Of a DNA stretch of 18,546 bases, positions 1 through 7,301 are shown piece after piece. The first letter of the stretch is position 1. Each line of letters begins with the position of its first letter. Source of the DNA: Sva-07 sp041685755 (GTDB taxonomy: Bacteria > Actinomycetota > Acidimicrobiia > Acidimicrobiales > Ilumatobacteraceae); the NCBI GenBank assembly GCA_041685755.1, contig JAWLFC010000054.1, positions 1 to 18,546 of the forward strand. The letters are read 5' to 3'. The translations under genes and the position numbers were made by a program. The notes under the pieces were generated by a model. It worked only from the letters and a program-made list of their open reading frames with translations. It searched no databases and had not been told where the DNA came from.

Positions 1-1034
1 TGCTCGAACAGGTCGCGGCCATCGGCGCTCGCGGCGCCACCGCCATCGCCATGGACACCGACACCGGGGAGATCTACTCGATGGCGTCGGTCCGCGCCGA
101 CGACGAGACGGGCGAGTACGAGGTCACCACCGGCAACTTCGCCGCCGTCGACGCCTACGAGCCCGGATCGGTGGCCAAGGTGATCACGGTGGCGAGCGCC
201 CTCAGCGAAGGGCTGGTGACACCGGAGACGTCGTACCTGGTGCCGTGGCGCAAGCAGTACTACGACGACCTGCTGAAAGACGCCGAACAGCATCCCGACG
301 AGTGGATGAGCGTCTCGCGCATCCTGGCCGAGTCGTCCAACATCGGCACGATCTTCGTCCAGCAGGAGATGGGCCGCTGGCTGCACCGTGACTACATGGC
401 CGCATTCGGGCTCGGCGAGAGGACCGAACTCGACTTCCCCGGCGAGTCGCCGGGCATCCTCAAGGACGCCGACGAACTGTGGGGCTCCGAGCGAGTCACC
501 GTCTCCTACGGCCAGGGCGTGTCGAGCACCTCGCTGCAGCTCGTCGCTGCCGTCAACACCATCGCCAACCGTGGCGTGTACGTGGCACCCAAACTCGTGC
601 AGTCCACCGTCGGGCCCGACGGGACCATCACCGACGCCGCGCCGGCGACGACGCGGGAAGTCGTCAGCGAGCAGGCAGCGCGCCAGACCACCGAGATGAT
701 GCGCAGCGTCGTCTGCAGCGGCACCGCGACGCGTGCCCAGGTCGACGGGTTGTCGATCGCCGGCAAGACCGGCACCGCCTTCAAGGCCGCCGACAACGGC
801 ACGTACTTCGACGACGACGGCAACCGCATCTACTACTCCAGCTTCGTCGGCTTCTTCCCGGCCGAGGACCCGGAGGTCACCGTGCTCATCTCGGTCGACG
901 AGCCGCCGGCGGGCACGAACGACCGCTTCGGTGGGACGGCGGCGGCACCGGTGTTCGCCGAGCTCGCCCCGACGCTGATCCACGAGCTCGGCATCGTCCC
1001 CCCGCCGGGGGCCCCGCCGTGTGGGGGGAGCTGA
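1..1034 (+). CDS. ftsI: Septal class B penicillin-binding protein FtsI (PBP3), 3' part
   Basis: Peptidoglycan transpeptidase that cross-links septal wall outside the membrane, working with FtsW. The reading frame is open from base 3, so the start, the membrane anchor and the dimerisation domain lie upstream of the window. What remains is the transpeptidase domain. The active-site SxxK (SVAK) has its serine at 168-170 and lysine at 177-179; the SxN motif (SSN) is at 333-341; KTGT is at 765-776. The protein ends in a short Pro/Gly tail (APPCGGS) with no PASTA repeats. It lies directly before murE, as ftsI does in most dcw clusters. The family call is firm; FtsI rather than another class B PBP rests mainly on this position. 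Confidence 0.93.
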   Translation, partial: LEQVAAIGARGATAIAMDTDTGEIYSMASVRADDETGEYEVTTGNFAAVDAYEPGSVAKVITVASALSEGLVTPETSYLVPWRKQYYDDLLKDAEQHPDEWMSVSRILAESSNIGTIFVQQEMGRWLHRDYMAAFGLGERTELDFPGESPGILKDADELWGSERVTVSYGQGVSSTSLQLVAAVNTIANRGVYVAPKLVQSTVGPDGTITDAAPATTREVVSEQAARQTTEMMRSVVCSGTATRAQVDGLSIAGKTGTAFKAADNGTYFDDDGNRIYYSSFVGFFPAEDPEVTVLISVDEPPAGTNDRFGGTAAAPVFAELAPTLIHELGIVPPPGAPPCGGS

Positions 1035-1050
1035 GGTGGGGGGAGCTGAG
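1021..1050 (+). repeat. Perfect 15-bp tandem duplication at the ftsI/murE junction
   Basis: The unit GTGGGGGGAGCTGAG occurs twice in a row, at 1021-1035 and 1036-1050. The first copy contains the ftsI stop (1032-1034). Each copy carries a purine-rich GGGGGGAG that can serve as a ribosome binding site and a GTG in the murE frame. If translated in that frame it reads VGGAE twice. The second copy lies 8 bases before the GTG at 1054. Confidence 0.95.
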
Positions 1051-1053
1051 AAA

Positions 1054-2490
1054 GTGGCCGATGTCGCCGATCCGAGCGGCCTCGGACCCGTCGCTGCCAT
1101 GCTCGAGCGTGGCGTCGTCGTCTCCGACGTGGTGCACGACTCGCGTGAGGTCCGACCCGGCTGCCTGTACGTCTGCCTGCGAGGAGCCAGCTTCGACGGT
1201 CACGACTTCGCCGCTGCGGCGGTCGCCGACGGAGCGATCGCGTTGCTGACCGACCACCGCCTCGGCGACGTCGGCGACACCCTGCAGATCGTCGTCGACG
1301 ACACCCGCCGACGCGTCGGTCCGATCGCCGCGCTGCTCAACGGCCATCCGAGTACCGCGCTCACGACGGTGGGGATCACGGGCACGAACGGCAAGACGAC
1401 GACGGCGCAGCTGCTCGAGACCATCCTCGTCGCCGACGGCCGTGCGACCAGGGTCGTCGGCACGCTGCACGGCCCGCGCACGACCCCCGAAGCGACCGAG
1501 CTGCAGCGAACCCTGCGCCGCTTCGTCGACGAGGGGGCCGACGCCGCCGTGCTCGAGGTCTCCTCGCACGCGCTGGCGCTCCACCGTGTCGACGGCACCC
1601 GGTTCGACGCGGTGGTGTTCACCAATCTCGGTCACGACCACCTCGACCTGCACGGTTCGCAGGAGGAGTACTTCCGGGCCAAGGCGCGGCTGTTCTCGTC
1701 CGACTTCGCACCGGTCGGGGTGATCAACGTCGACGATCCCTACGGACGTCTCCTCGCCGACGCCGTCGAATCCGATCGAGCCGGTCGGGAGTTCCGCGTC
1801 GTGCCGCTGTCGGTCGAGGAGATCAGCGACGTGGAGGTCGATGCGACGTCGCACCGGTACCGCTGGCGCGGCGCCGATGTCGTGGTCCCGATCGGCGGGC
1901 ACGTCAACGTCGCCAACTCCCTGGCAGCGCTCACCACTGCCGTCGAGCTCGGCGTCGACCCGGCAGTCGCCGTGTCCGGGCTGCGCGACCTCGCCGCCGT
2001 TCCCGGCCGCTTCCAAGTGGTTCGATCCGACGCCGCCGAACGGCGCGGCATCACCGTCGTCGTCGACTACGCCCACACCCCCGACGGGCTCGCCGAACTG
2101 CTGCGCTCGGCGCGATCGGTCGCCCACCGGTCGCTCACCGTCGTGTTCGGATGCGGCGGGGAGCGCGACCGACCCAAGCGTCCGGAGATGGGACGGGCCG
2201 CGGCACGCCTCGCCGACCTGGTGGTGGTCACTTCGGACAACCCGCGACGAGAGGACCCGCAGGCGATCATCGACGACATCGTCGCCGGCGTCGAGCCCGA
2301 GTACCGTCGCCGCGTCGTGACCGACGCCGACCGCCGTTCGGCGATCCGCACCGCGCTCGACGCCGCCGAGGTGGGCGACGTGGTCGTCATCGCCGGCAAG
2401 GGCCACGAACAGATGCAGGAGTACGCCGACCGCTCGGTCGACTTCGACGACGTCAGCGTCGCCGCCGCGTTGTTGGAGGACTCGGCGTGA
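1054..2490 (+). CDS. murE: UDP-MurNAc-tripeptide ligase MurE
   Basis: Cytoplasmic ATP-dependent ligase adding the third stem-peptide residue to UDP-MurNAc-L-Ala-D-Glu. The Mur ligase P-loop GTNGKTTT is at 1381-1404. The DHLDLHG and YFRAKARLF segments match the central domain that carries the carbamylated lysine. DNPRRE at 2236-2253 is the signature of enzymes that use meso-diaminopimelate, so an mDAP wall is expected. The start is ambiguous among GTG at 1021, 1036 and 1054. I chose 1054 (478 aa) because GGGGGGAG ends 8 bases before it and because it would be the start if the 15-bp duplication were removed; 1021 would give 489 aa. The stop overlaps the mraY start as GTGA. Confidence 0.95.
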   Translation: MADVADPSGLGPVAAMLERGVVVSDVVHDSREVRPGCLYVCLRGASFDGHDFAAAAVADGAIALLTDHRLGDVGDTLQIVVDDTRRRVGPIAALLNGHPSTALTTVGITGTNGKTTTAQLLETILVADGRATRVVGTLHGPRTTPEATELQRTLRRFVDEGADAAVLEVSSHALALHRVDGTRFDAVVFTNLGHDHLDLHGSQEEYFRAKARLFSSDFAPVGVINVDDPYGRLLADAVESDRAGREFRVVPLSVEEISDVEVDATSHRYRWRGADVVVPIGGHVNVANSLAALTTAVELGVDPAVAVSGLRDLAAVPGRFQVVRSDAAERRGITVVVDYAHTPDGLAELLRSARSVAHRSLTVVFGCGGERDRPKRPEMGRAAARLADLVVVTSDNPRREDPQAIIDDIVAGVEPEYRRRVVTDADRRSAIRTALDAAEVGDVVVIAGKGHEQMQEYADRSVDFDDVSVAAALLEDSA

Positions 2491-3539
2491 TCGCCATCAT
2501 GCTCGCCGGCACCACGGCCATGCTGGTGTCGCTCTTCGGCACCCGTTGGCTGATCGTGTTCTTCCGCCAACGCGGGCAGGGCCAGCCGATCCTCGGCAAG
2601 GAGGACCACGGTCCCGAGCACCACATGGTCAAGCAGGGGACACCGACCATGGGCGGCATCGCCATCGTCGGCGCCGCTTTCATCGGCTGGCTCGTCGCCC
2701 ACATCCGCCGGGGCCTCGCGTTCTCCGACCAGACGATGATCGTCTGGGTCGGCGTGCTGTTCATGGCACTGATGGGGCTCCTGGACGACTACATCAAGGT
2801 TCGCAAGCGCCACAACCGTGGCATCTTCTGGAAGCAGAAGAACTACATCACGATGGTCGCCAGCATCCTGATGGCGTGGTGGCTCGTCGCTGCCACCGGC
2901 ATCTCCGAGACCATCAACGTCACCCGCGGTGACGTCGGCCTCGAGGTTCCGACCGCCGTCTGGGTCGTGTGGGCGGGGATGATCATCTGGGCGACGACCA
3001 ACGCCGTGAACGTGACCGACGGCCTCGACGGCCTCGCCTCCGGCTCGGCGCTGATGGGTTTCGGTGCGTTCACGGTCATCGCCTACTGGGCGTTCCGCAA
3101 CCCCGACATCTACTCGACCGTCGTCAACCCGTTGGACATGGGTGTGTTCGCGGCTGCGTTCGCCGGCGGGTGCCTGGGCTTCCTGTGGTGGAACGCGGCG
3201 CCGGCGCGCATCTTCATGGGTGACGTCGGTGCACTGGCGATCGGCTCGGCGCTGGCGTTCTGCGCACTCACGTTGAACACGACGCTGCTGCTGATCCTGA
3301 TCGCCGGCATCAACGTGATGGAGGCCGGATCGGTCGCCGTCCAGATGGGGGTGTTCAAGGCGTCCGGGCGACGCAAGCGCCTGTTCCGCATGTCGCCGAT
3401 CCACCACCACTTCGAGCTGATCGGCTGGCCCGAGACCACCGTGATCATCCGGTTCTGGCTGATCTCGGCGATCTGCGTCGCTGCAGCGCTCGGCATCTTC
3501 ATCGGCGACTTCACCGAGATCCAGGCGGGGGCGTCGTGA
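2487..3539 (+). CDS. mraY: Phospho-MurNAc-pentapeptide transferase MraY
   Basis: Integral membrane enzyme moving phospho-MurNAc-pentapeptide from UDP to undecaprenyl phosphate, giving lipid I. The 350-residue product is close to the family norm, with about ten hydrophobic segments. Visible motifs are KQGTPTMGG near the N-terminus, the aspartate pair DDYIK (residues 100-101), NVTDGLDGL (175-183), FMGDVG with Asp246, and the triple histidine in MSPIHHHFE (306-308); these form the Mg2+ and UDP site in the family. The GTG at 2487 overlaps the murE stop by four bases; ATG at 2499 is an alternative that costs four residues. It directly follows murE, where murF normally intervenes. Confidence 0.96.
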   Translation: MIAIMLAGTTAMLVSLFGTRWLIVFFRQRGQGQPILGKEDHGPEHHMVKQGTPTMGGIAIVGAAFIGWLVAHIRRGLAFSDQTMIVWVGVLFMALMGLLDDYIKVRKRHNRGIFWKQKNYITMVASILMAWWLVAATGISETINVTRGDVGLEVPTAVWVVWAGMIIWATTNAVNVTDGLDGLASGSALMGFGAFTVIAYWAFRNPDIYSTVVNPLDMGVFAAAFAGGCLGFLWWNAAPARIFMGDVGALAIGSALAFCALTLNTTLLLILIAGINVMEAGSVAVQMGVFKASGRRKRLFRMSPIHHHFELIGWPETTVIIRFWLISAICVAAALGIFIGDFTEIQAGAS

Positions 3540-4924
3540 GCCGTGCCCTCGTCTACGGCCTGGCGGTCGCCGGGGAGGCGACGGTGCGGGCCCTCGTCCG
3601 CCACGGCCACGAGGTGGTGGTCGTCGACGACACGGTCACCCCCGAGCGTCGCGAGCTGGCTGCGACGCTCGACGTCGAGCTGCTCGAGCGACCCGGCGAC
3701 CTCGACGCCCTGGTGCGGTCGTGCGCCCTCGTGTGTCCGTCGCCGGGTGTGCCCGAGACCCACGACGTGATCGACGCCGCCAGGCGGTCCGGTGCCGACC
3801 TGGTGTCGGAGATCGAACTCGCGTACCGGTGGGAGCAGGACCGGCCCGGTGGCCCGCGGCCGATGCTGGCGGTCACGGGCACCGACGGCAAGACGACCAC
3901 GACGTTGCTCGTCGTCGAGATGCTGCGCGCCGCCGGTCTGCGAACCGTCGACGCCGGCAACACCGAGACACCGCTGGTCGACGCGATCACCCGCGATCTC
4001 GACGCGTTCGTGGTGGAGGCGACCAGCTTCCGGTTGGCGTGGACACCGTCGTTCCGCGCCGAGGGCGCAGCGTGGCTCAACCTGGCACCCGACCACCTCG
4101 ACTGGCACCGCTCGATGGACACCTACGAAGCGGCGAAGGCGCAGATCTGGGCGAACCAGCGCCCGTCCGACGTCGCCGTGGGTTTCGCCGACGACGCCGT
4201 GGTGATGCGCCGCCTGCAGGCCGCGCCGGGCCGTCGGGTGACCTTCGCGACCAGCGGCGCCGACTACTCACGCATCGACGACCGGTTGTCCGGGCCGCAC
4301 GGGACGATCGCCCCGGTTGCGTCGATGCAGCGCTCCTTGCCACACGACGTGACCAACGCCCTCGCCGCATCGGCCCTGGTCCTCGAGACCGGTCTGGCCG
4401 ACGAGGCGGCGATCGAGGCGGCACTGGCGTCGTTCGCCGGTCCGGCCCATCGGCTCGAGCACGTCGGTACGTGGAACGAGGTGGCCTGGTACAACGACTC
4501 CAAGGCGACCACGCCCCACGCCGCTGCCGCCGCCATCGGCTCGTTCGAGCGCATCGTCCTGATCGCCGGTGGCTACGACAAGCGCGTCGAACTGTCGCCG
4601 ATGGCCGCCGAACGCGGGCGCGTCGACGCGCTGATCGCGATCGGCGCGACCGCGCCGGCGATCGTCGCGGCCTTCGACGGCGTCGCTCGTCGCGAGATCG
4701 TCGACGGCATGGCCGAGGCGGTCCACCTGGCACGACGCCTGGCGTCGCCGGGATCGACGGTCCTGCTGTCTCCGGGATGCGCCAGCTTCGACCAGTACCG
4801 CGGGTTCGAGGCGCGCGGCGACCACTTCCGTTCGCTCGTACTCGCCGCACACGGCCATCCGGTCCCGTCCGAACCGTCACCGACCAGTCCACCACCGTCC
4901 GAAGAACAGGGGATGCGACCATGA
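3536..4924 (+). CDS. murD: UDP-MurNAc-L-alanine--D-glutamate ligase MurD
   Basis: Cytoplasmic ligase adding D-Glu to UDP-MurNAc-L-Ala (462 aa). The N-terminal Rossmann-like domain starts at once (LVYGLAVAGEA). The P-loop reads GTDGKTTTT at residues 115-123, with Asp where GTNGK is usual. The central domain has LAPDHLDWH. DSKATTPHA is at 321-329, where DSKATN is usual, and LLSPGCASFDQYRGFE lies near the end. A Pro/Ser-rich tail of about 20 residues follows the last domain. The GTG start overlaps the mraY stop (GTGA) and the stop overlaps the ftsW ATG (ATGA), so translation is probably coupled on both sides. The motif changes are conservative enough that activity is expected. Confidence 0.95.
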   Translation: MSRALVYGLAVAGEATVRALVRHGHEVVVVDDTVTPERRELAATLDVELLERPGDLDALVRSCALVCPSPGVPETHDVIDAARRSGADLVSEIELAYRWEQDRPGGPRPMLAVTGTDGKTTTTLLVVEMLRAAGLRTVDAGNTETPLVDAITRDLDAFVVEATSFRLAWTPSFRAEGAAWLNLAPDHLDWHRSMDTYEAAKAQIWANQRPSDVAVGFADDAVVMRRLQAAPGRRVTFATSGADYSRIDDRLSGPHGTIAPVASMQRSLPHDVTNALAASALVLETGLADEAAIEAALASFAGPAHRLEHVGTWNEVAWYNDSKATTPHAAAAAIGSFERIVLIAGGYDKRVELSPMAAERGRVDALIAIGATAPAIVAAFDGVARREIVDGMAEAVHLARRLASPGSTVLLSPGCASFDQYRGFEARGDHFRSLVLAAHGHPVPSEPSPTSPPPSEEQGMRP

Positions 4925-6192
4925 CCAGCACGCTGACCGTCGCCGATCGCCGTCGTGCCACCCTGGAGCGAATCCAGGGTGATGCGCCCGGCGCCACGAG
5001 CAGGCGAGCTGGGCGCCGAACCGGGCAGCGCCACACCCGCACGCGCCCCGAGCGCACCCGAACGAGGTCGCCTCGCGTCGTGCGCGAGGAGCTCGGGCCG
5101 CCGCCCGGCACGTACTACGCGATCGTCGGGGTGGTGACGGTGCTCGTGATGCTCGGCCTCGTCATGGTGCTGTCGGCCTCGGCGGTGACCGAGGCGAATC
5201 TCGGGCACTCGCCCTACCGGGTGTTCGGCCGGCAGGCCGTGTGGGCGGTCATCGGTCTCATCGGGCTCGTGATCGTGGCGCGCATCCCGTCGCGGTCGTG
5301 GCGCAAGGCGGTCATCCCCCTCGGGCTGCTGTCGGTCGCGGCGATGGCCGCGCCGTTCGCTCCGGGCATCGGTGCCAGCGTGAACGGGGCGACGTCGTGG
5401 GTGCGACTCGGTCCGCTCAGCCTGCAACCCTCGGAGTTCCTGAAACTGGCCGTGGTGGCGCTCGCCGCCGACCTGTTCACGCGGCGCGCCGACGACCTCG
5501 GCGACCACCGAGCCACACTCCTCCCACTCGGCATCCTCGCCTTCGGCGGTGCCGGGCTGTGTCTCGCGCAGGGCGACCTCGGCTCGGCGGTCGTGCTCGG
5601 CGCCATCGTCTTCAGCGTCGCCTGGATCGCCGGCGTTCCGGCCACGCCGCTGGCGACGATGGTGCTGGCCGCGGTCATCGGCGCCCTGGCGTTCGTCGTG
5701 TCGAGCCCACGGCGGCTCGACCGGTTCACGGCCTTCATGGACGTGACCGAGGAGAAGGACCACCTGGCGTACCAGACCTACCAGGGCTTCTTGAGCATGG
5801 CGAACGGCGGCCTGACGGGCTCCGGCATCGGCGGCAGCAAGGGCAAGCTCGGCTATCTGCCCTATGCCCACAGCGACTTCATCTTCGCCGTCATCGCCGA
5901 CGAACTCGGCCTGATCGGCACCGTCGCCGTGATCGGCGGGTTCGTCATGCTCGTCGGCCTCGGCATCCAGACGGCGCTCGCCACGCCCGACCGTTTCGGC
6001 ATGCTCGTCGCCGGCGGTGTCGCAGCGTGGTTCGGCGTGCAGGCGATCGTCAACCTCGGTGGGGTCACGGGCTTGATGCCGGTGACCGGACTCACCCTGC
6101 CGTTCTTCTCCGCCGGCGGCAGTTCGCTGTTCGTGAGCATGATCGCCGCCGGGTTGCTGCTCGGCGTCGCTCGGCGCGTCAACTCGGCATGA
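4921..6192 (+). CDS. ftsW: SEDS-family septal peptidoglycan polymerase FtsW
   Basis: Multi-pass membrane glycosyltransferase polymerising lipid II at the septum together with FtsI (423 aa). A basic, Arg-rich cytoplasmic N-terminus of about 63 residues precedes the first membrane segment (about 65-87). Family motifs include NGATSWVRLGPLSLQPSEF, the loop with YQGFLSMANGGLTGSGIG, and YLPYAHSDFIFAV. The Asp319 of HSDFIF corresponds to the aspartate needed for SEDS polymerase activity. The end has PVTGLTLPFFSAGGSS. The ATG overlaps the murD stop, and the stop overlaps the murG ATG. FtsW rather than RodA is favoured by its place in the cluster. Confidence 0.95.
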   Translation: MTSTLTVADRRRATLERIQGDAPGATSRRAGRRTGQRHTRTRPERTRTRSPRVVREELGPPPGTYYAIVGVVTVLVMLGLVMVLSASAVTEANLGHSPYRVFGRQAVWAVIGLIGLVIVARIPSRSWRKAVIPLGLLSVAAMAAPFAPGIGASVNGATSWVRLGPLSLQPSEFLKLAVVALAADLFTRRADDLGDHRATLLPLGILAFGGAGLCLAQGDLGSAVVLGAIVFSVAWIAGVPATPLATMVLAAVIGALAFVVSSPRRLDRFTAFMDVTEEKDHLAYQTYQGFLSMANGGLTGSGIGGSKGKLGYLPYAHSDFIFAVIADELGLIGTVAVIGGFVMLVGLGIQTALATPDRFGMLVAGGVAAWFGVQAIVNLGGVTGLMPVTGLTLPFFSAGGSSLFVSMIAAGLLLGVARRVNSA

Positions 6193-7301
6193 CCACGTTC
6201 GCCGTCGTGACCGGCGGGGGCACCTCCGGCCACGTCCTGCCCGCCCTGGCCGTCGCCGATGCGTTGGTCGCCGCCGGCCACCGGGCCTCGGACATCCGCT
6301 ACGTCGGTGCCCGTCGCGGCATCGAGACGCGGATGCTGCCCGACACGCCGTACCCGCACGAGTTCCTCGACGTCGTCGGGTTCCAGCGCAGCGTGAGCAG
6401 GTCGAACCTCGGTTTCGTCCCGAAGATGGTGGCAGCGACGCGCCGGGCGACCGAGCTCCTGCGAGCCTGGTCGCCGCAGGTGGTCGTGTCGGTCGGGGGA
6501 TACGCGAGCATGCCCGCGGTCTTCGCCGCCCGACGTCTCGGGATCCCCGTTGTCGTCGTCTCCTACGACCGCACGCCGGGTCGAGCGAGTCGCCTCGCCG
6601 CTCGTTCCGCAGCGGCCTGCGCCGTCGCCTTCGAGCACTCCGAGCTCCCGCGCGCCGAACTCACCGGAGCGCCGGTTCGCCAGGCGATCCTCGACGTCGA
6701 GCGCCACGAGACGGCACGCCGGGAGGCTCGTCGGCGTCTCGGCGTCCCCGACGACCGGTTCCTGATCGCCGTCATGGGTGGCTCGCTGGGGTCAGGGGTC
6801 CTGAACGCCGCGATCGCCCAGTACCTGCACGACCATCGTGGTGACGCCGGACTGGCCGTGCGCCAGGTGGCGGGGGAGCGTTTCGTCGACAGCGTCGAGA
6901 TCGTGGGCACCGGCGACACGGGAGTGCTCCACCAGGTGGTCGGCTACGAAGCCGACATGGACGCGGTGTACGCCGCGTGCGATCTGCTGATCGGACGCGG
7001 AGGGGCGAGCACGGTCCACGAGGTGGCCGTGACCGGGACCCCGGCGGTCCTCGTCCCGTGGGCGGCGTCTGCCGACGACCACCAGAGCGACAACGTGGCC
7101 TGGCTGAGCGAGGTCGGCGGTGCGGTCCTGCTGCCGGAAGCCGATCTCGACCGGCTCGGCACCGTCGTCGACGAGCTCCGATCCGACGCCGGACGTCGGA
7201 CGGCGCTGGCCGAGGCGGCCCGCCGTCGCGGTGACGTCAGCCGATCCGGCGCCTTGGCCGGACTGATCGAGCGCGTCGCCGTAACATCGCGGGCATCGTG
7301 A
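6189..7301 (+). CDS. murG: Lipid II synthase MurG (GlcNAc transferase), divergent motifs
   Basis: Membrane-associated GT-B enzyme transferring GlcNAc from UDP-GlcNAc to lipid I (370 aa). Seen: the N-terminal glycine loop TGGGTSGHVLPALA (residues 8-21), VGGYASMPA, MGGSLGSG, the donor-site GRGGASTVHE (269-278) and DDHQSDN. Several positions differ from well-studied MurG: GGTSGH for GGTGGH, SYDRTPG (125-131) where HEQNxxPG is usual, and GGSLG for GGSQG. Gene order and overall length make MurG the only reasonable call. The ATG overlaps the ftsW stop (ATGA), and the stop overlaps the murC GTG (GTGA). Confidence 0.93.
   Translation: MTTFAVVTGGGTSGHVLPALAVADALVAAGHRASDIRYVGARRGIETRMLPDTPYPHEFLDVVGFQRSVSRSNLGFVPKMVAATRRATELLRAWSPQVVVSVGGYASMPAVFAARRLGIPVVVVSYDRTPGRASRLAARSAAACAVAFEHSELPRAELTGAPVRQAILDVERHETARREARRRLGVPDDRFLIAVMGGSLGSGVLNAAIAQYLHDHRGDAGLAVRQVAGERFVDSVEIVGTGDTGVLHQVVGYEADMDAVYAACDLLIGRGGASTVHEVAVTGTPAVLVPWAASADDHQSDNVAWLSEVGGAVLLPEADLDRLGTVVDELRSDAGRRTALAEAARRRGDVSRSGALAGLIERVAVTSRAS

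Noticed and set aside
886..2406. Long minus-strand open frame opposite murE
   Set aside because: Antisense shadow of murE with biased composition and no recognisable motif.
3721..4920. Upstream extension of the ftsW frame inside murD
   Set aside because: The extension is Arg-rich shadow translation of murD. ATG 4921 gives a normal FtsW and overlaps the murD stop.
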